From Antedon mediterranea (taxonomy: Eukaryota > Echinodermata > Crinoidea > Comatulida > Antedonidae): 60,000 nt of DNA. The DNA lies in NCBI RefSeq assembly GCF_964355755.1, contig NC_092678.1, forward strand, positions 9,150,922 through 9,210,921, read 5' to 3'. This document shows positions 34,240-45,510 of the stretch, piece by piece. The notes under the pieces are model-generated. The model ran no database searches and was not told the DNA's origin. It saw only the letters and a list, made by a program, of their open reading frames with translations. Each line of letters starts with the position of its first letter. The stretch's first letter is position 1. The position numbers were made by a program, and so were the translations under genes.

Positions 34240-35290
34240 TTATTCAGAGATCGGTCGCTGGTCCGTCGGTTTTCTACGCCTGTTGCTGACATTATCAGGC
34301 GTTTCGATGTCAGCTACAATCCTAAAGTGCCGGGCGACGGAAATGCGGCGAAATCTCGTCTTTCTAATTGCATTGCTGCGGTGAAAACGTGGATGCTGCT
34401 GATGCTGAATTCTTTTGATCTCATCACAGAGAAAAAAAAATTCCATTCAACGTTTTAATCTGACGATTGGTGAATTGAACCTTCGTTATTATTTAGGAAC
34501 ATTGGAATGAGATGTTTGATCCCTGTCTACAAGTTTCATCGTATGTCGTACTATTAATTATCACCTCCGAAATATTTCTCGAATTAGACGCTATTTAGAT
34601 CAAAATACTTGTGCACGCGCGGTACGATCTTTGATTATTTCTAGGCTGGATTATTGCAATTCCTTGCTCAGTGGCATTTCGCGTGGTAATGTGCAGCGCC
34701 TTACAAAATCCCGCTGCGCGGATGATTTTCCGCCTTGATAGACGTTCTAGAACTTCTCCAACTCATTGGCCCGATTCACCAGAGAATTGATTTTAAAGAT
34801 CGCACTGCATGTGTACAACAGTGTTGCCCCGAAATATAAACAAGATATCATTAGTTTGCGATGAGCTTCGTCGTTCTGGCCTTAGATCATCCATGGACAA
34901 TTTACGCCTTTTGTCCCTGCTACAAAAATGTTGTTGGCGACAATGCGTTCTCTGTCCATGGTCCGAAACTTTGGAACAGCATCCCTCTTATCTAGATATC
35001 CGACAGGCTTCTTAATTGTTCTCGTATTTTAAGAAACAACTAAAATTATAAACAAGATATCATTAGTTTGCGATGAGCTTCGTCGTTCTGGCCTTAGATC
35101 ATCCATGGACAATTTACGCCTTTTGTCCCTGCTACAAAAATGTTTTTGGCAACAATGCGTTCTCTGTCCATGGTCCGAAACTTTGGAACAGCATCCCTCT
35201 TATCTAGATATCCGACAGGCTTCTTGTTCTCGTATTTTAAGAAACAACTAAAGCGTATCTGTTCACTAATTAGCATTTTTATTTATTTTT
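34240..35290 (+). pseudogene. CR1-like LINE 3' fragment
   Basis: Frames give SRLSNCIAAVKTWMLLM near 34350, then ISRIRRYLDQNTC and SLIISRLDYCNSLLSGI near 34570-34690. RLDYCNSLLxG is a hallmark of CR1-type LINE C-termini. The final block, with the SMDNLRLL and WSETLEQ equivalents, lies at 34900-35000 and is present twice because of a tandem duplication. Stops and shifts throughout. Confidence 0.7.
34838..35261 (+). repeat. Recent 212-bp tandem duplication in the CR1-like tail
   Basis: 34838-35049 is repeated from 35050 with only a few substitutions (gttgttggcgac versus gtttttggcaac) and a small indel near 'cttcttaattgttctcg'. The units meet at 'tataaacaagatatcattag'. Confidence 0.95.
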
Positions 35291-35339
35291 TGTATATGGC
35301 TTCTAATATTTTTTTTTGTAGGCCTACAGCGCTTTGATC

Positions 35340-35990
35340 TTATTAATATGTATGTAAAATTCAATATTGTTCAATTGCTACTTATAGTGCGTGTGTGTTG
35401 ACTCGTAGTCGATTGTTATTTGCTGCGCGCACGAACGATACTACAAGGTCAATATTCTCCATTGTATGCTCTTGTAGTGTGTGTGGCTTACTATGTACAT
35501 AGTTCCAACGCGCGTGCACAATACTACAAGGCCATATACCAATTGCATGGTAGCCTACTTGGAACTATACGTGCCTACACAGTAGGCCATTGAGGTAACT
35601 GCACACAAAACGTGAGTAGTAATGGTAAATGACCTTGCAGTGTCGTGAACACGTGCAACAGACACTGAACATCGACTTGGGAATATGTACATGATAGTAT
35701 TAGCCACCAACGAGTTAACAACCACACACTACAAGCAATGGTTATGACCTTGACCTTGAAGTATTGTGCACGCGCGCAACAAACACTGAGCATCGACTTG
35801 GAACTACTGTATACATAGTAAGCCAACAAATGAACAACCACGCACTACAACAAGAGTAGCATGCATTGGTATAGGACCTTGAGCTTGTAGAATCGTGCAC
35901 GCACGTAACAAACACTGAACATCGACTTGAAACTATATGTTCATAATAGTCAACCACACCACAAGTATTGAAACAACTCATTATGTATAT
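35340..35990. repeat. Satellite of the 1-640 type, with an internal inversion
   Basis: 35340-35565 carries the unit in plus orientation ('atactacaaggtcaatatt'). From about 35600 to 35975 the unit is inverted ('aacatcgacttgg' at about 35663, 35788 and 35911, spacing about 124 bp). Frames on the minus strand with repeated CSVFVTCVHD-type strings are translations of the repeat. Confidence 0.8.
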
Positions 35991-36784
35991 AAATACATTC
36001 CTATTATAAGTCTAAAAGGGCCAACCTGGAAAATTTGAAACAAGTGTTTCTCAACTAATTTGTGTATAGGCCTATAGGCCTATAGGTTTTATCCACCAAA
36101 AAAAGTTCCAGCTCATCTGGCCTATGAAAAGCCGCCATAAAATACAGATTTTTGCTCATATATCAGCTTCTACAGCATGTAAGAACGTGATTTTAGTGGC
36201 CAAGTGTAGGTTGTGAGGGTCAAGAAATCTAAAAACAGGCAGCATTTTCAGAATGCACTCAATGGTCGATTTTTGCTAATTTCTTAGCTCCTATACATAA
36301 TGAACTTAGTGATGTTTTGATGTTGATGTTGACGATGTTTTGGTTACAGAATAACAATTCAACATTCTAAAATACAGAGCCGGAAAGAACAGATAATAAT
36401 CAGTATGTACTGTAGGCGATACTATCAATCATAAGTTAATCACAAGATCTGGTTCCATGCTATGGGAACCATACTGAAATGCTTAAGCTGAAAGACAACT
36501 TTCAAGATACTATATACTATTATCGTCATGTCTGAAAACTGATTCATTATTATTGTAACACGATGTGTGATATACATTCGTCTGGAACATCTTTTATTGT
36601 ATGAATGTGGAATATTGTCGTTCATGAATATTGGATATGATCAATCTATACTGTGTCTATACCTGGAGACAAAATGGTACATCTTCTTCTTGTGTCATCA
36701 TTATAATGATACACAGTAGCTAAGAGCTTTTGAATACAGCTCTCTTTAAAGTAGGCTATGCACACTTTCAAAATCTTAACTCAC

Positions 36785-36880
36785 CATTATGTCCAATACA
36801 ATCCAGAAAGCTCCTGAAAAGATGAACCCCTCCGAGTCTGATTATTATGACTGGTAGATGAGCAGTATTTTCAGAGTGAA
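36785..36880 (-). CDS. Isolated exon-like block (LGGVHLFRSFLDCIG motif)
   Basis: Minus strand: acceptor tttatactacag, 96 nt open, donor G|GTGAGT. It encodes HSENTAHLPVIIIRLGG and VHLFRSFLDCIGHNG. The RLGGxHLxxSFLxxIG pattern recalls a multicopy uncharacterised protein family of marine invertebrates (from memory), probably carried by a mobile element. No neighbouring exon was found within a few kb, so this may be an orphan or pseudogene exon. Confidence 0.45.
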
Positions 36881-37245
36881 CTGTAGTATAAACTGTTGAA
36901 ATGTTGTTTGTATAACTAAGAATGATCGGCAAAAACAATCGTCAATTTTTCCACTTATCACATGATACCTATGCATAAATCCAGACCATTTAGGGTGACC
37001 ACTGTTGGTCCCCAGTGTATTAAGTAACTATCCATTCATTTATTTTGGTTAAGCACTAGGCCTATACAAAAGAAAATTATTATTATTATTTGGAAAGTAT
37101 CTTAAAATGTCTACGTTTAATAAACTTCTTTAGAATAGTATCTGTTACGTAGGGGAATGAGCTGTTAGGAGCTCATTGTACTAAGCCTCGGCATTATGTG
37201 GTAGGGTGGCCAGTCCCTTTCCACGCCGCCCTTTTTCTCTCTCGC

Positions 37246-37520
37246 TTTTTTTAGCTATGAGGAATGTTTAAATGCACTAAAAACGATTGAAAATAATAAA
37301 AGCCCTGGGTATGATAGGCTCTCACCTCAATTTTATAAAATATTCTCGGATAAAGTAGGACAACTAGTAGTGAATGTATTTTAATCAATCATACGAATTT
37401 TGTGAATCAACAAAATCTCAAAACAAAGGTGTCATAACGCTAATACACAAAGGGAAAGATTTACCCGCCACTCACTAGATAGTTGGCGTCCCATTAGCCT
37501 TTTAAACATAGTGTAGTCCC
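37246..37520 (+). pseudogene. L1/Tx1-like LINE fragment
   Basis: The plus strand reads PGYDRLSPQFYKIFSDK, the L1/Tx1 SPGxDGLxxEFYK motif. Then come GVITLIHKGKD and, after a stop, a WRPISLLN-like block near 37490. Short, with stops. Confidence 0.6.
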
Positions 37521-37529
37521 AATTTTAGT

Positions 37530-39235
37530 ATGTTTTTTTCCAGGCAATGATTTTTCGCATGATCTACGGCCATTTAAAAAAGTGTAGGCCTATCACATAA
37601 TTTCATCTATATTGTATATTTGAATCTGACTCTCATGTTTATAACTTAAAATGTTTTATGTAAGGTGTCTATTAGATTTATGACCAGTTGAATTTCAAAA
37701 TGAGGTTCATCTCTTTCATCGTAGTTTATCACACTATAATAAAAAAAAAGCTTTTATTTTGATGACGTCATCATGTTAATCACATTGGAATATAAAACAG
37801 ACACAATTCAGCACTGAACATATAATCATATGTTTTCATTAATGTTGTAGGAGGATCGGACTAACAGTTTTTTAAAGCATGCCTCTCAATGAGTTTTTAT
37901 TTTTCTCTGTTTTAGACAACTTGGTACGTCACATAATGAAGTTTAAATAGAAAGTGTGTTCTTAGGCCTAGTGAGATGAATAAGAATAATAAAGAGATTT
38001 CGTCTGCTGCCAGGTTCGTTGTACAATTTGCCAGAATGAAAACATTCTTGAGCTCTGATTGGTTGATGGACGCCGATGGACATGCACATCGTGCAATCGG
38101 AACATTGAAAACAGATTAAATTCATATTTAGTGATGAAAATAGAGTATTATTTCTTGTTCATAGAATAGAATATTGGTGTGTACAAATGCATAAAAATGG
38201 TATACAAATAACAGTGGCAAATGAGTGGGTAAGAGCAGATAAACAGTGCTACAGTAAAAGAGAGATTAAGTTTGTACGTAAATGAATTGCCCTGAGAATG
38301 ATTATGAAGTTCCAACGTTATATACGCCATCTTGGATCCAAGTTAGCGGCCAAAGTGGGATCCGATTTTTCACCACTTTGATGTTTGTACATTATACATT
38401 TTTCCACGTATCCATATATATGGGGTTAGCTCAAGTCAAAATGAACGCAATTGTACTGGGTAGTCTTTAAACTACATTTTAAGAATTGTACTAGTTTCAA
38501 AGTATTTTCATTATTCTCGGGGTTGGAAGTTTGGGGGATGAGGGTGTAGTGTAGTGGCAAGGGTAGTAATGGTGTATCAAAATGACCTGAATTGTATTAG
38601 GAATGTTTTAAACTACACTTGAAAACTGTCACGGTTTTAAACTATATTTTTTTTAATCAAAAATTGTTGGAAAGTTGGAGGTGGAGTTGTTTGTTTAGTT
38701 TTTTTGCGTATTAGGGATATACTGACGTCTGGGGGTGATGAAAAACGAGGTTAGATGTGACGGGGAGGACACTTAAAACTTCATTTAATAAAAATATGTT
38801 GTAGGCCTACTACATCTTAATAATAATGATTGTGAGGTTCGGGAATGAAAAATAGTACAGTAATATCAGGTTCACTCTTCTCTGGTACAATGCAGAATAC
38901 ACACATAAATGGAGGTATAGTGCATAGACTAAGGTACATTATACAGCATTTATATTAAAAGGAAGATAAAGTTAATAGACATACTGTATTCTTCTTTATA
39001 TTTCAGTGTCTATTTTGTTTTAATTTTAAAAGCAAGCAATAGAAATCTGCAAAGTCATCGCAAATAATATTAGCTCACTGTAAAAAAAAACAGAGGGTAT
39101 ATTGAAATAATAGACGTTTATTATTTTATTATGAATATCATTATGTCAGTTGTTTTCCGTCATGTTTGGTATAGGACGTAATACTGCATTTCATAATAGT
39201 ATGTTAATGTTATTTCCGACTGAAGAACAGTAAAA
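37530..39235. other. Intergenic, nothing recognised
   Basis: AT-rich sequence with scattered short frames. No splice-bounded or domain-bearing reading and no paired repeat ends. Confidence 0.4.
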
Positions 39236-39239
39236 ACAG

Positions 39240-39470
39240 TCATGTTTTTAGCTAAAATACATTTATTTACAGTATTTACAAGACAAGATAACTTGCTTAT
39301 ATATATCATGGGATATTTTTCTAGTCAAAATATCAGCGTCCCATACCCGTTTATGTGAGCGTTGAAGGCTGTAATGTGACTAAACACCTAAGTCATGTTT
39401 TTAGCTAAAATATATTTATCTATAGTATTTACAAGGCAAGATAACTTATATATATATCAAGAAATATTTT
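39240..39470. repeat. Direct duplication, unit about 150 bp
   Basis: 'catgtttttagctaaaatac' ... 'acaagacaagataacttgct' at about 39241 recurs at about 39394 with few changes, including 'tatatatatca' and 'atattttt'. Confidence 0.7.
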
Positions 39471-39499
39471 TATTTTTTTATTCTATTTATTATTATCTA

Positions 39500-42400
39500 T
39501 TTTCCATAAACAACTTAAACATATCGTAGACATAGTTTAATTAATTCAATTAAAATCGACAGAAGAAAAACTTGGACCGATTTTGGCAGTGGCTGTGGTC
39601 CTGCCGATTTTGGGCCCGAACCATATTTGTTGTGACAGAATCGTCTCGTCACACCTGGGCCGAATCATCCCGCATTCAGCTATTGCCTATATAGCAGCTT
39701 TGGAATATTAATTAGTAAGAAACATAACCTAGCCTTGTGTTATCACTGCATTTGCTGTTTGGAAAAAGGGTGTTCAATCGTATGTTTGGCAGGAGCGGCG
39801 TTTATTAGGTAGAAACATAAGCAAGAATACAGTATTGTACTTAGGCTACCGCCCGTGAGATTCATCAGCGTTCGGCAGTTGCAAAGAAATTGGTCAGCTT
39901 CTTCGTACAAATTTGCCGTTCTAACATAGACTGATAAAGGGAATTAAAAGGTGCCCGGCGCTAATATCGGACTTGTGGTTTAATAGGAGATAGAGGAACA
40001 AATTTTGGCTTAGTGCTATTATAGTATAGATTAACTAATTTGAAAAGAATAACATACATTGTCCTAATGGAAACGCCGATACGAAATGTATCATGCAATT
40101 TATGTAATTACTCGTAAAAGCACAAGCGGCAAATGCCAAGCAAGTGTCATCCGATAATTCAGTAGTTTGCAGTAAATAACATCGTTCATTACCTACCATG
40201 TAAAAGTTACACACGACGTGTCACCACCAGAAGAAAATCACAAAAAGACCGTTTGTCGCACGAAAATATATATGTACAGAAATATCGATAATTATTGGCA
40301 AAGGTTTATAATAAATTGCTTTTTTTAAAATAATATTTTTTCAAATATCGTATGGAATAGCTCATCCTATGAAAGATTCAATGATTATAATTATTGTAAA
40401 AAACAGACTGGATTATTAATTAGATTTTAAAACCACCAGGCCAGTGTTTAATTTAATTTCATTCTTTAATTAACTTTGCGTGACAAATGGAAAGTCATAT
40501 TAATCTTTAAATTATTATTGTGCAGGCACCGTTGATTTTAGTCAATTTTATACATCTCAGTATCATAGGCATATTCCTAAACAAAGTATCACATGTAAAG
40601 TTTTGGTTAAACTTTAACCTAATCATGTGACAAACGTTTATATACTGTATCACAGTGCTTTCTTCAGATACAGTATGGAAAACAGGAAATATGTATTGCC
40701 TCTGATGTACAATCATCACATGTCGGTCAACAATATGGTAATGAAGTACTAATGTTATAAAAGGTGTTGACTGTGTGACCTGTTAGGCCTATTTAAAACA
40801 GTCTATGTAAAAGATTACACTTTTTATAGTTGTAATGCAGACATCTTTGCTTGCTGGGTGTATTGCTTCGGTAATTTCAAAGTTAACATGTTTGTCGGTA
40901 GCAATACATTTTTAAAAGTCTTGTCTACACTGATGACTTTATTTACCATTGCTGATTTTAATCATGGTCATAATCTAAGAAGTTCCTAAGTTTCAATTAA
41001 CTATCCCTTTTATAAGTTCAACATTGTAGTTCTTGCCACTTTACTTGATCTATGTTTCTGGAACTTTAATATGGAATCAATTAGATACCGGTATTGTTAA
41101 CTCTTCCTCTCTTAACTTTTCGTAAAAAATTAAAAATCACTTATTATCCTTGTATTCAATCTAGACTTTCAAACTTTTTTTGTCATGACCTTGTTTTCTT
41201 TTAAATATATAATTATATACAAATGCATGTTTTCTTTTCGTTTATGGATCTTGCGTGACAATACAGCTCTTCTTACAAAATCCTCTAATGGTATTGTTGT
41301 ATTATTTCATTATTATATATTACTATTTTGTTATTGTATTCTTTACATTGATAGAAATTAATAAATGTTGAATTAATATTAAACTTTATGTGACAAAAAA
41401 ATGTGATGAGCCAATATTTGAGCATATCATTACCATATTTGGGCATATCACTTATCATTACCATATTTTGTCAAACTAGTGTGTGGTGTTTAAGAAATAC
41501 AAAACAATTTCAAATGACCTCCAGTTGTAATATGATAAATAGGCATTGTTTTACAAAACCAATAATACAATGTCTAATGAAAACATTAAACTTTCTATGA
41601 TTGTATAGGTCTATCTATCTTAATAACAAGAGAACAATATCTACATTACGGTATAAGGTGTAGTTTATAAAACTATTCGAAGCTCAACACCAACAAAGAT
41701 TCATATTGTTAAATCAAGGATTGTTTGTAGAAATTGTTTGGATGCACCAGTAATAAAACAAACAAAATAATAAATAAAAATATAGTACATAATAAATATA
41801 TAATTGTTTATAATTGTATACATGTTTAAATAAAAAAACATTGACTTCTGTAACAAAACTTTTCCTACAAGAAATTTTTCAAATAGAACATCATTCCAGG
41901 ATTTGGTACCAGTAAACCTAAATTAATACGATTTTAGGTAAAGCATAATTTTACTTTTTATTTAGCTTTGTACAAGGATGGGTAATAGGTGAAAAGCATT
42001 CAGACATTGAATGAGGCGTTCTTTCGTGATATAGATCTTATATCAAATGTAAGAACATATAACTCAGTTAATTGTTACAGGTCTAGAAATCTGTAATTAA
42101 AAAAACATTATTTTTTCGTAAAGAAAAATTGATACGAATTCCCAACGGGGAAATGTCTTCATTGAAAAAGAATACCAGATCATTTTCACAAACATGATTA
42201 AGAATCCCTAATAAATAATACCAACATATTTAACACAGATATTTGTTTACTTAGATATAATTATAACGTTAAATTACCTCGTTATTAACAACTTTATTTT
42301 TGGAGTGAAAAATCAAAATTGTTTTCAGTCGCCTGCAACGCGACTCTATTGCTCACCATGTCGGTTGGTCGGTCGGTAAACATTATCTTAAATTTGAACA

Positions 42401-42800
42401 CGCAGCTGCCAGCCATATATGGCCTTTTGTAACCTTTAAACAAAAATGTTAATAACACGTGTAATTTTTAGTGTATTTGAAAATTTTAATTTTTTAAATG
42501 AAATTTTTAAAATGTGACTACAAAGATGTAAGTACATACAATTAATAGATGCCAAACAACATTTGATATGTTTTTAGGTAATGTACGAGTAGTAAATAAA
42601 CAGTATAAATAAATAAACAATAATACATAAAGAAATCCTCGCCATTGTCATTTAGGATTCAGTATTTCGACATATATACATATACATATATAATATAAAT
42701 CCAAAGGCAAATTACTGAAAAAAATGACAATGCTGTGGGTATCAGTGGCTGGATCTCAATGGAGATACAAAAAAAGCGCGAAAAGCTAAATCAAAACGAT
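39500..42800. other. Intergenic; only a decayed MITE seen
   Basis: 41379-41497 is a decayed copy of the palindromic MITE at 29743 ('taaactttatgtgacaaaaa', 'accatatttgggcatatcac', 'tttgtcaaacta'). The remainder is AT-rich without supported genes. Confidence 0.45.
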
Positions 42801-42819
42801 AAAGTAAACAGCCAGAAAA

Positions 42820-43275
42820 GTTAGCAGAGCTTTCGGGCAACACTAGCCCTTCATCATCAGTGCAAGTGAGGGAATTTGGATAAAGTCATAGCATAAGAGC
42901 TGGCAAGTGCTGCCTGGGTGGACAGGAATAAAAGAGTTATAACAATAGAAACAGCGTGTTGAATGGTGGGTGGAGACTGAATAAGAGTAGAAAACAAAGA
43001 AGGTAGCTTGGTAGAGATATAAACAATTTTGGAATGGAACTAAAAAAAGCTAAAATGGTGGTTAATATTGAAACTTTATGTTATCATCTTTTAGCTTCCA
43101 GATGTACTGGCTAAGTGTTGTGCTGTTTTTGTATTTAACATTACGGAATGAACTATTATGTGCGTTATATCTACATTTAAATGTGTTTTCGGTTAGTCCG
43201 ACATGTTTCAACTTTATCATCACCATTTGTTGTTACTGTAGCCTGATAAACAACACCACTGTAAAATTATAGAAA
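42820..43275 (-). pseudogene. Penelope-like element remnant: GIY-YIG C-terminus and 3' end
   Basis: Minus-strand frames from 43270 give VVYQATVTTNGDDKVET, then TENTFKCRYNAHNSSFR- and TTLSQYIWKLKDDNI-like blocks, the GIY-YIG-type endonuclease found at the C terminus of several Penelope-like retroelements. Downstream (42820-42870) is 'gatgatgaagggctagtgtt' + 'gcccgaaagctct', a 3' motif I associate with the same elements. Frames are broken by stops. Confidence 0.6.
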
Positions 43276-43364
43276 CGGTGCTCATATTCGGAAAATGATC
43301 TCATAATCGCGTCGAGCATAGCTCATTGGCGAAAGTTCCGTATTTTTAAGTTGTATGAAAAATG

Positions 43365-43421
43365 TCTCTGGCGGGATTCGAACCTGCAGGGCGAGTATCA
43401 TACCACTAAACCACAGAGCCA
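43365..43421 (-). repeat. tRNA-like SINE head (lacks part of the anticodon arm)
   Basis: The minus strand reads GGCTCTGTGGTTTAGTGGTA, a good box A, then TGATACTCGCCC, and GGTTCGAATCCCGCCAGAG with a perfect box B. About 57 nt, so some 15-17 nt around the anticodon are missing compared with a tRNA. Not a functional tRNA; a SINE head or tRNA pseudogene. Confidence 0.65.
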
Positions 43422-43811
43422 TATAAGGTATTATCACAGATTTTCACCCACCAGATACATTCTTTCATACAACAACCACCCTCACAATCAGTGGAGGCCT
43501 AAACATTAGAATAAATTCTAACTTTAAAGTTTTTAAAGTTGGAATTTATTCTGACTTGTTAGAATAATAGATTATATTATTATTATTATACAATTCCTAT
43601 ACTATATATAGGCCTATATATATAATTTAGGAAACCTGCATGACACTTAATTATAACAAGTAGCAATTTCCATTTCCTTGATTGTAAGCAACTATAGGCC
43701 TACACTCGTAAAACACAACTGAAGCTCCAAAAGTTATATGTAGGAACACTGACACGGGTCGAGCAGAATTACACTATCCAGTCAAACAAGCTCCAAAGGT
43801 TTGTTTTATTG

Positions 43812-44490
43812 CTGATGCTGAATGACATATCCAAAATGGGACGCGAGTTTCAACCAAGTATTCATCTTATTTGCATAATTAGCTGTAAAAAATGAAAAAG
43901 GTTAAATTTTCAAATGCATAGCATTTAATGAGTTTAATGTTTTCAAGATTAAAAAAAATGAAGATCTGACTTTGAATAGGTTATCACTTCCTTAGCGATG
44001 ATGCATGTTTACATGTCTGCATATAATTAACCATGTAAATATTATACTCTGTAACGACGGCCACTTATTTGCATATTTAACCTAAAATTTGCAAATAAAA
44101 GTTGCAATGTTTCCTTGTTCTGAATTGATATCGATAACAATATTCCGGGAAAATCAAAAACTTGTTTGCAAAAATTCAATCACCTCATAATTGTACCTGA
44201 ATGTATCAAATTTATAGGTTCCAAATATTTTAACGTCTGCCACTCATTCGCATATTTAATTTAACGTATGCATTCAGTGATGTGATATTCTCTCACCTTC
44301 GAAACATTGGTCTATACACTTAATTTATCATAAATCAATGTTTAGAAACAAATTTCCTACATATGAGCAATTTTATTTCTTTATTTTTATTATCTTTAAA
44401 CAAAAATAGCCAATATACATAATTTACAAATGAGGCGACTTCTGGGTTAAAACTCGCGTCCCCTTTTAGATATATTTGTCAGCATTATAC
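43812..44490. mobile_element. Non-autonomous DNA element with GGGACGCGAGTTT ends
   Basis: Left 'tgctgaatgacatatcca' + 'aaatgggacgcgagtttc' pairs with the right-hand 'aaaactcgcgtccccttt' + 'tagatatatttgtcagca'. Arms are about 45 bp and imperfect. Inside are three diverged 'ttatttgcatatttaa' blocks. No transposase. Confidence 0.65.
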
Positions 44491-45510
44491 CTACTGAATC
44501 AAAATCACCAAAAAAAAACAAACTTACAATTTGTTAACCTTAAGGCCTATTTCTCATCTAAATCTAAAGTTTCTATATTGCATAGATATTAAACTACAAC
44601 CTATGTTAGTTACAATATCAATTATAATCATTCAAATATATAGACTTGACCTTTATATAAACCTAATATGTCAATTTGATTCTATGAAATATTTTGAAAA
44701 ATTGTTCATAATTACAAGCATACATGAAAAGGTGTATAAATGTAATAAATTATTTTAATTATGATTTTGACAATGTCTTTTCTGTAATTGCTTACCACGT
44801 CACAATGGAACAAATTGAAACGTGGCATTTGTCTTCAAACACACGTCACACGTATTAAGCCTTACGTTTTTTCTGGATGCACAATGGCTGTGACGCTTGT
44901 ACAACAACACTTATTATCAATACTCACATTTTATTAGGTTCATCAGCATTTTAAACATCCGAGGAGGTACGATGTAGTAAGCCTATTCAATTATCATCAA
45001 AATGGTATAATTTCAATTTTTGCGATCTAGTCTTGCTGCATACCACCGTGTAATAATTTAATCAGTCTATGCACACATTTTATAAAGCAATATTACGGTA
45101 CTTTATATAAACACATATAAAACATTATTCCAGAATTGGACAAATATTATTGATCCAATCGCAAATGTAAAGGTCTGAACAGCACAAAATATAGGTACAC
45201 ATTACCCTTCATAGGTATATAGTGTACCGAGCATCATAATGCCGACATGAGTGCTGAATAGGTCAGCGTAGCTTTATACATACGAGCCAAATTTAGTTTT
45301 CTACGAGTAGATTGTTATTCTTTTAAAGTCCTTTCTAATCCTCCGTTAGACATTTTCGTTCAATATCACTTCACTTGAGATAACGCCAAGGGCAAAATTA
45401 AAAGCATGTTAATATAAAACACACAACGTCGAACGAAGACACTATAACTGTATACTATTTATCATAATAATTTTAAAATATGAATATCTATTGTATGCTT
45501 TGGAGGCGCC
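44491..45510. other. 3' flank of the GPCR gene
   Basis: AT-rich, presumably 3' UTR and downstream sequence. A minus-strand AATAAA-containing string lies near 44936. Short frames are unsupported. Confidence 0.4.

Noticed and set aside
35575-35981. Cys-rich minus-strand frames resembling small secreted peptides
   Set aside because: They are the inverted satellite unit in translation, with repeated CSVFV-type strings.
43365-43421. Functional tRNA gene
   Set aside because: Too short, with no complete anticodon arm.
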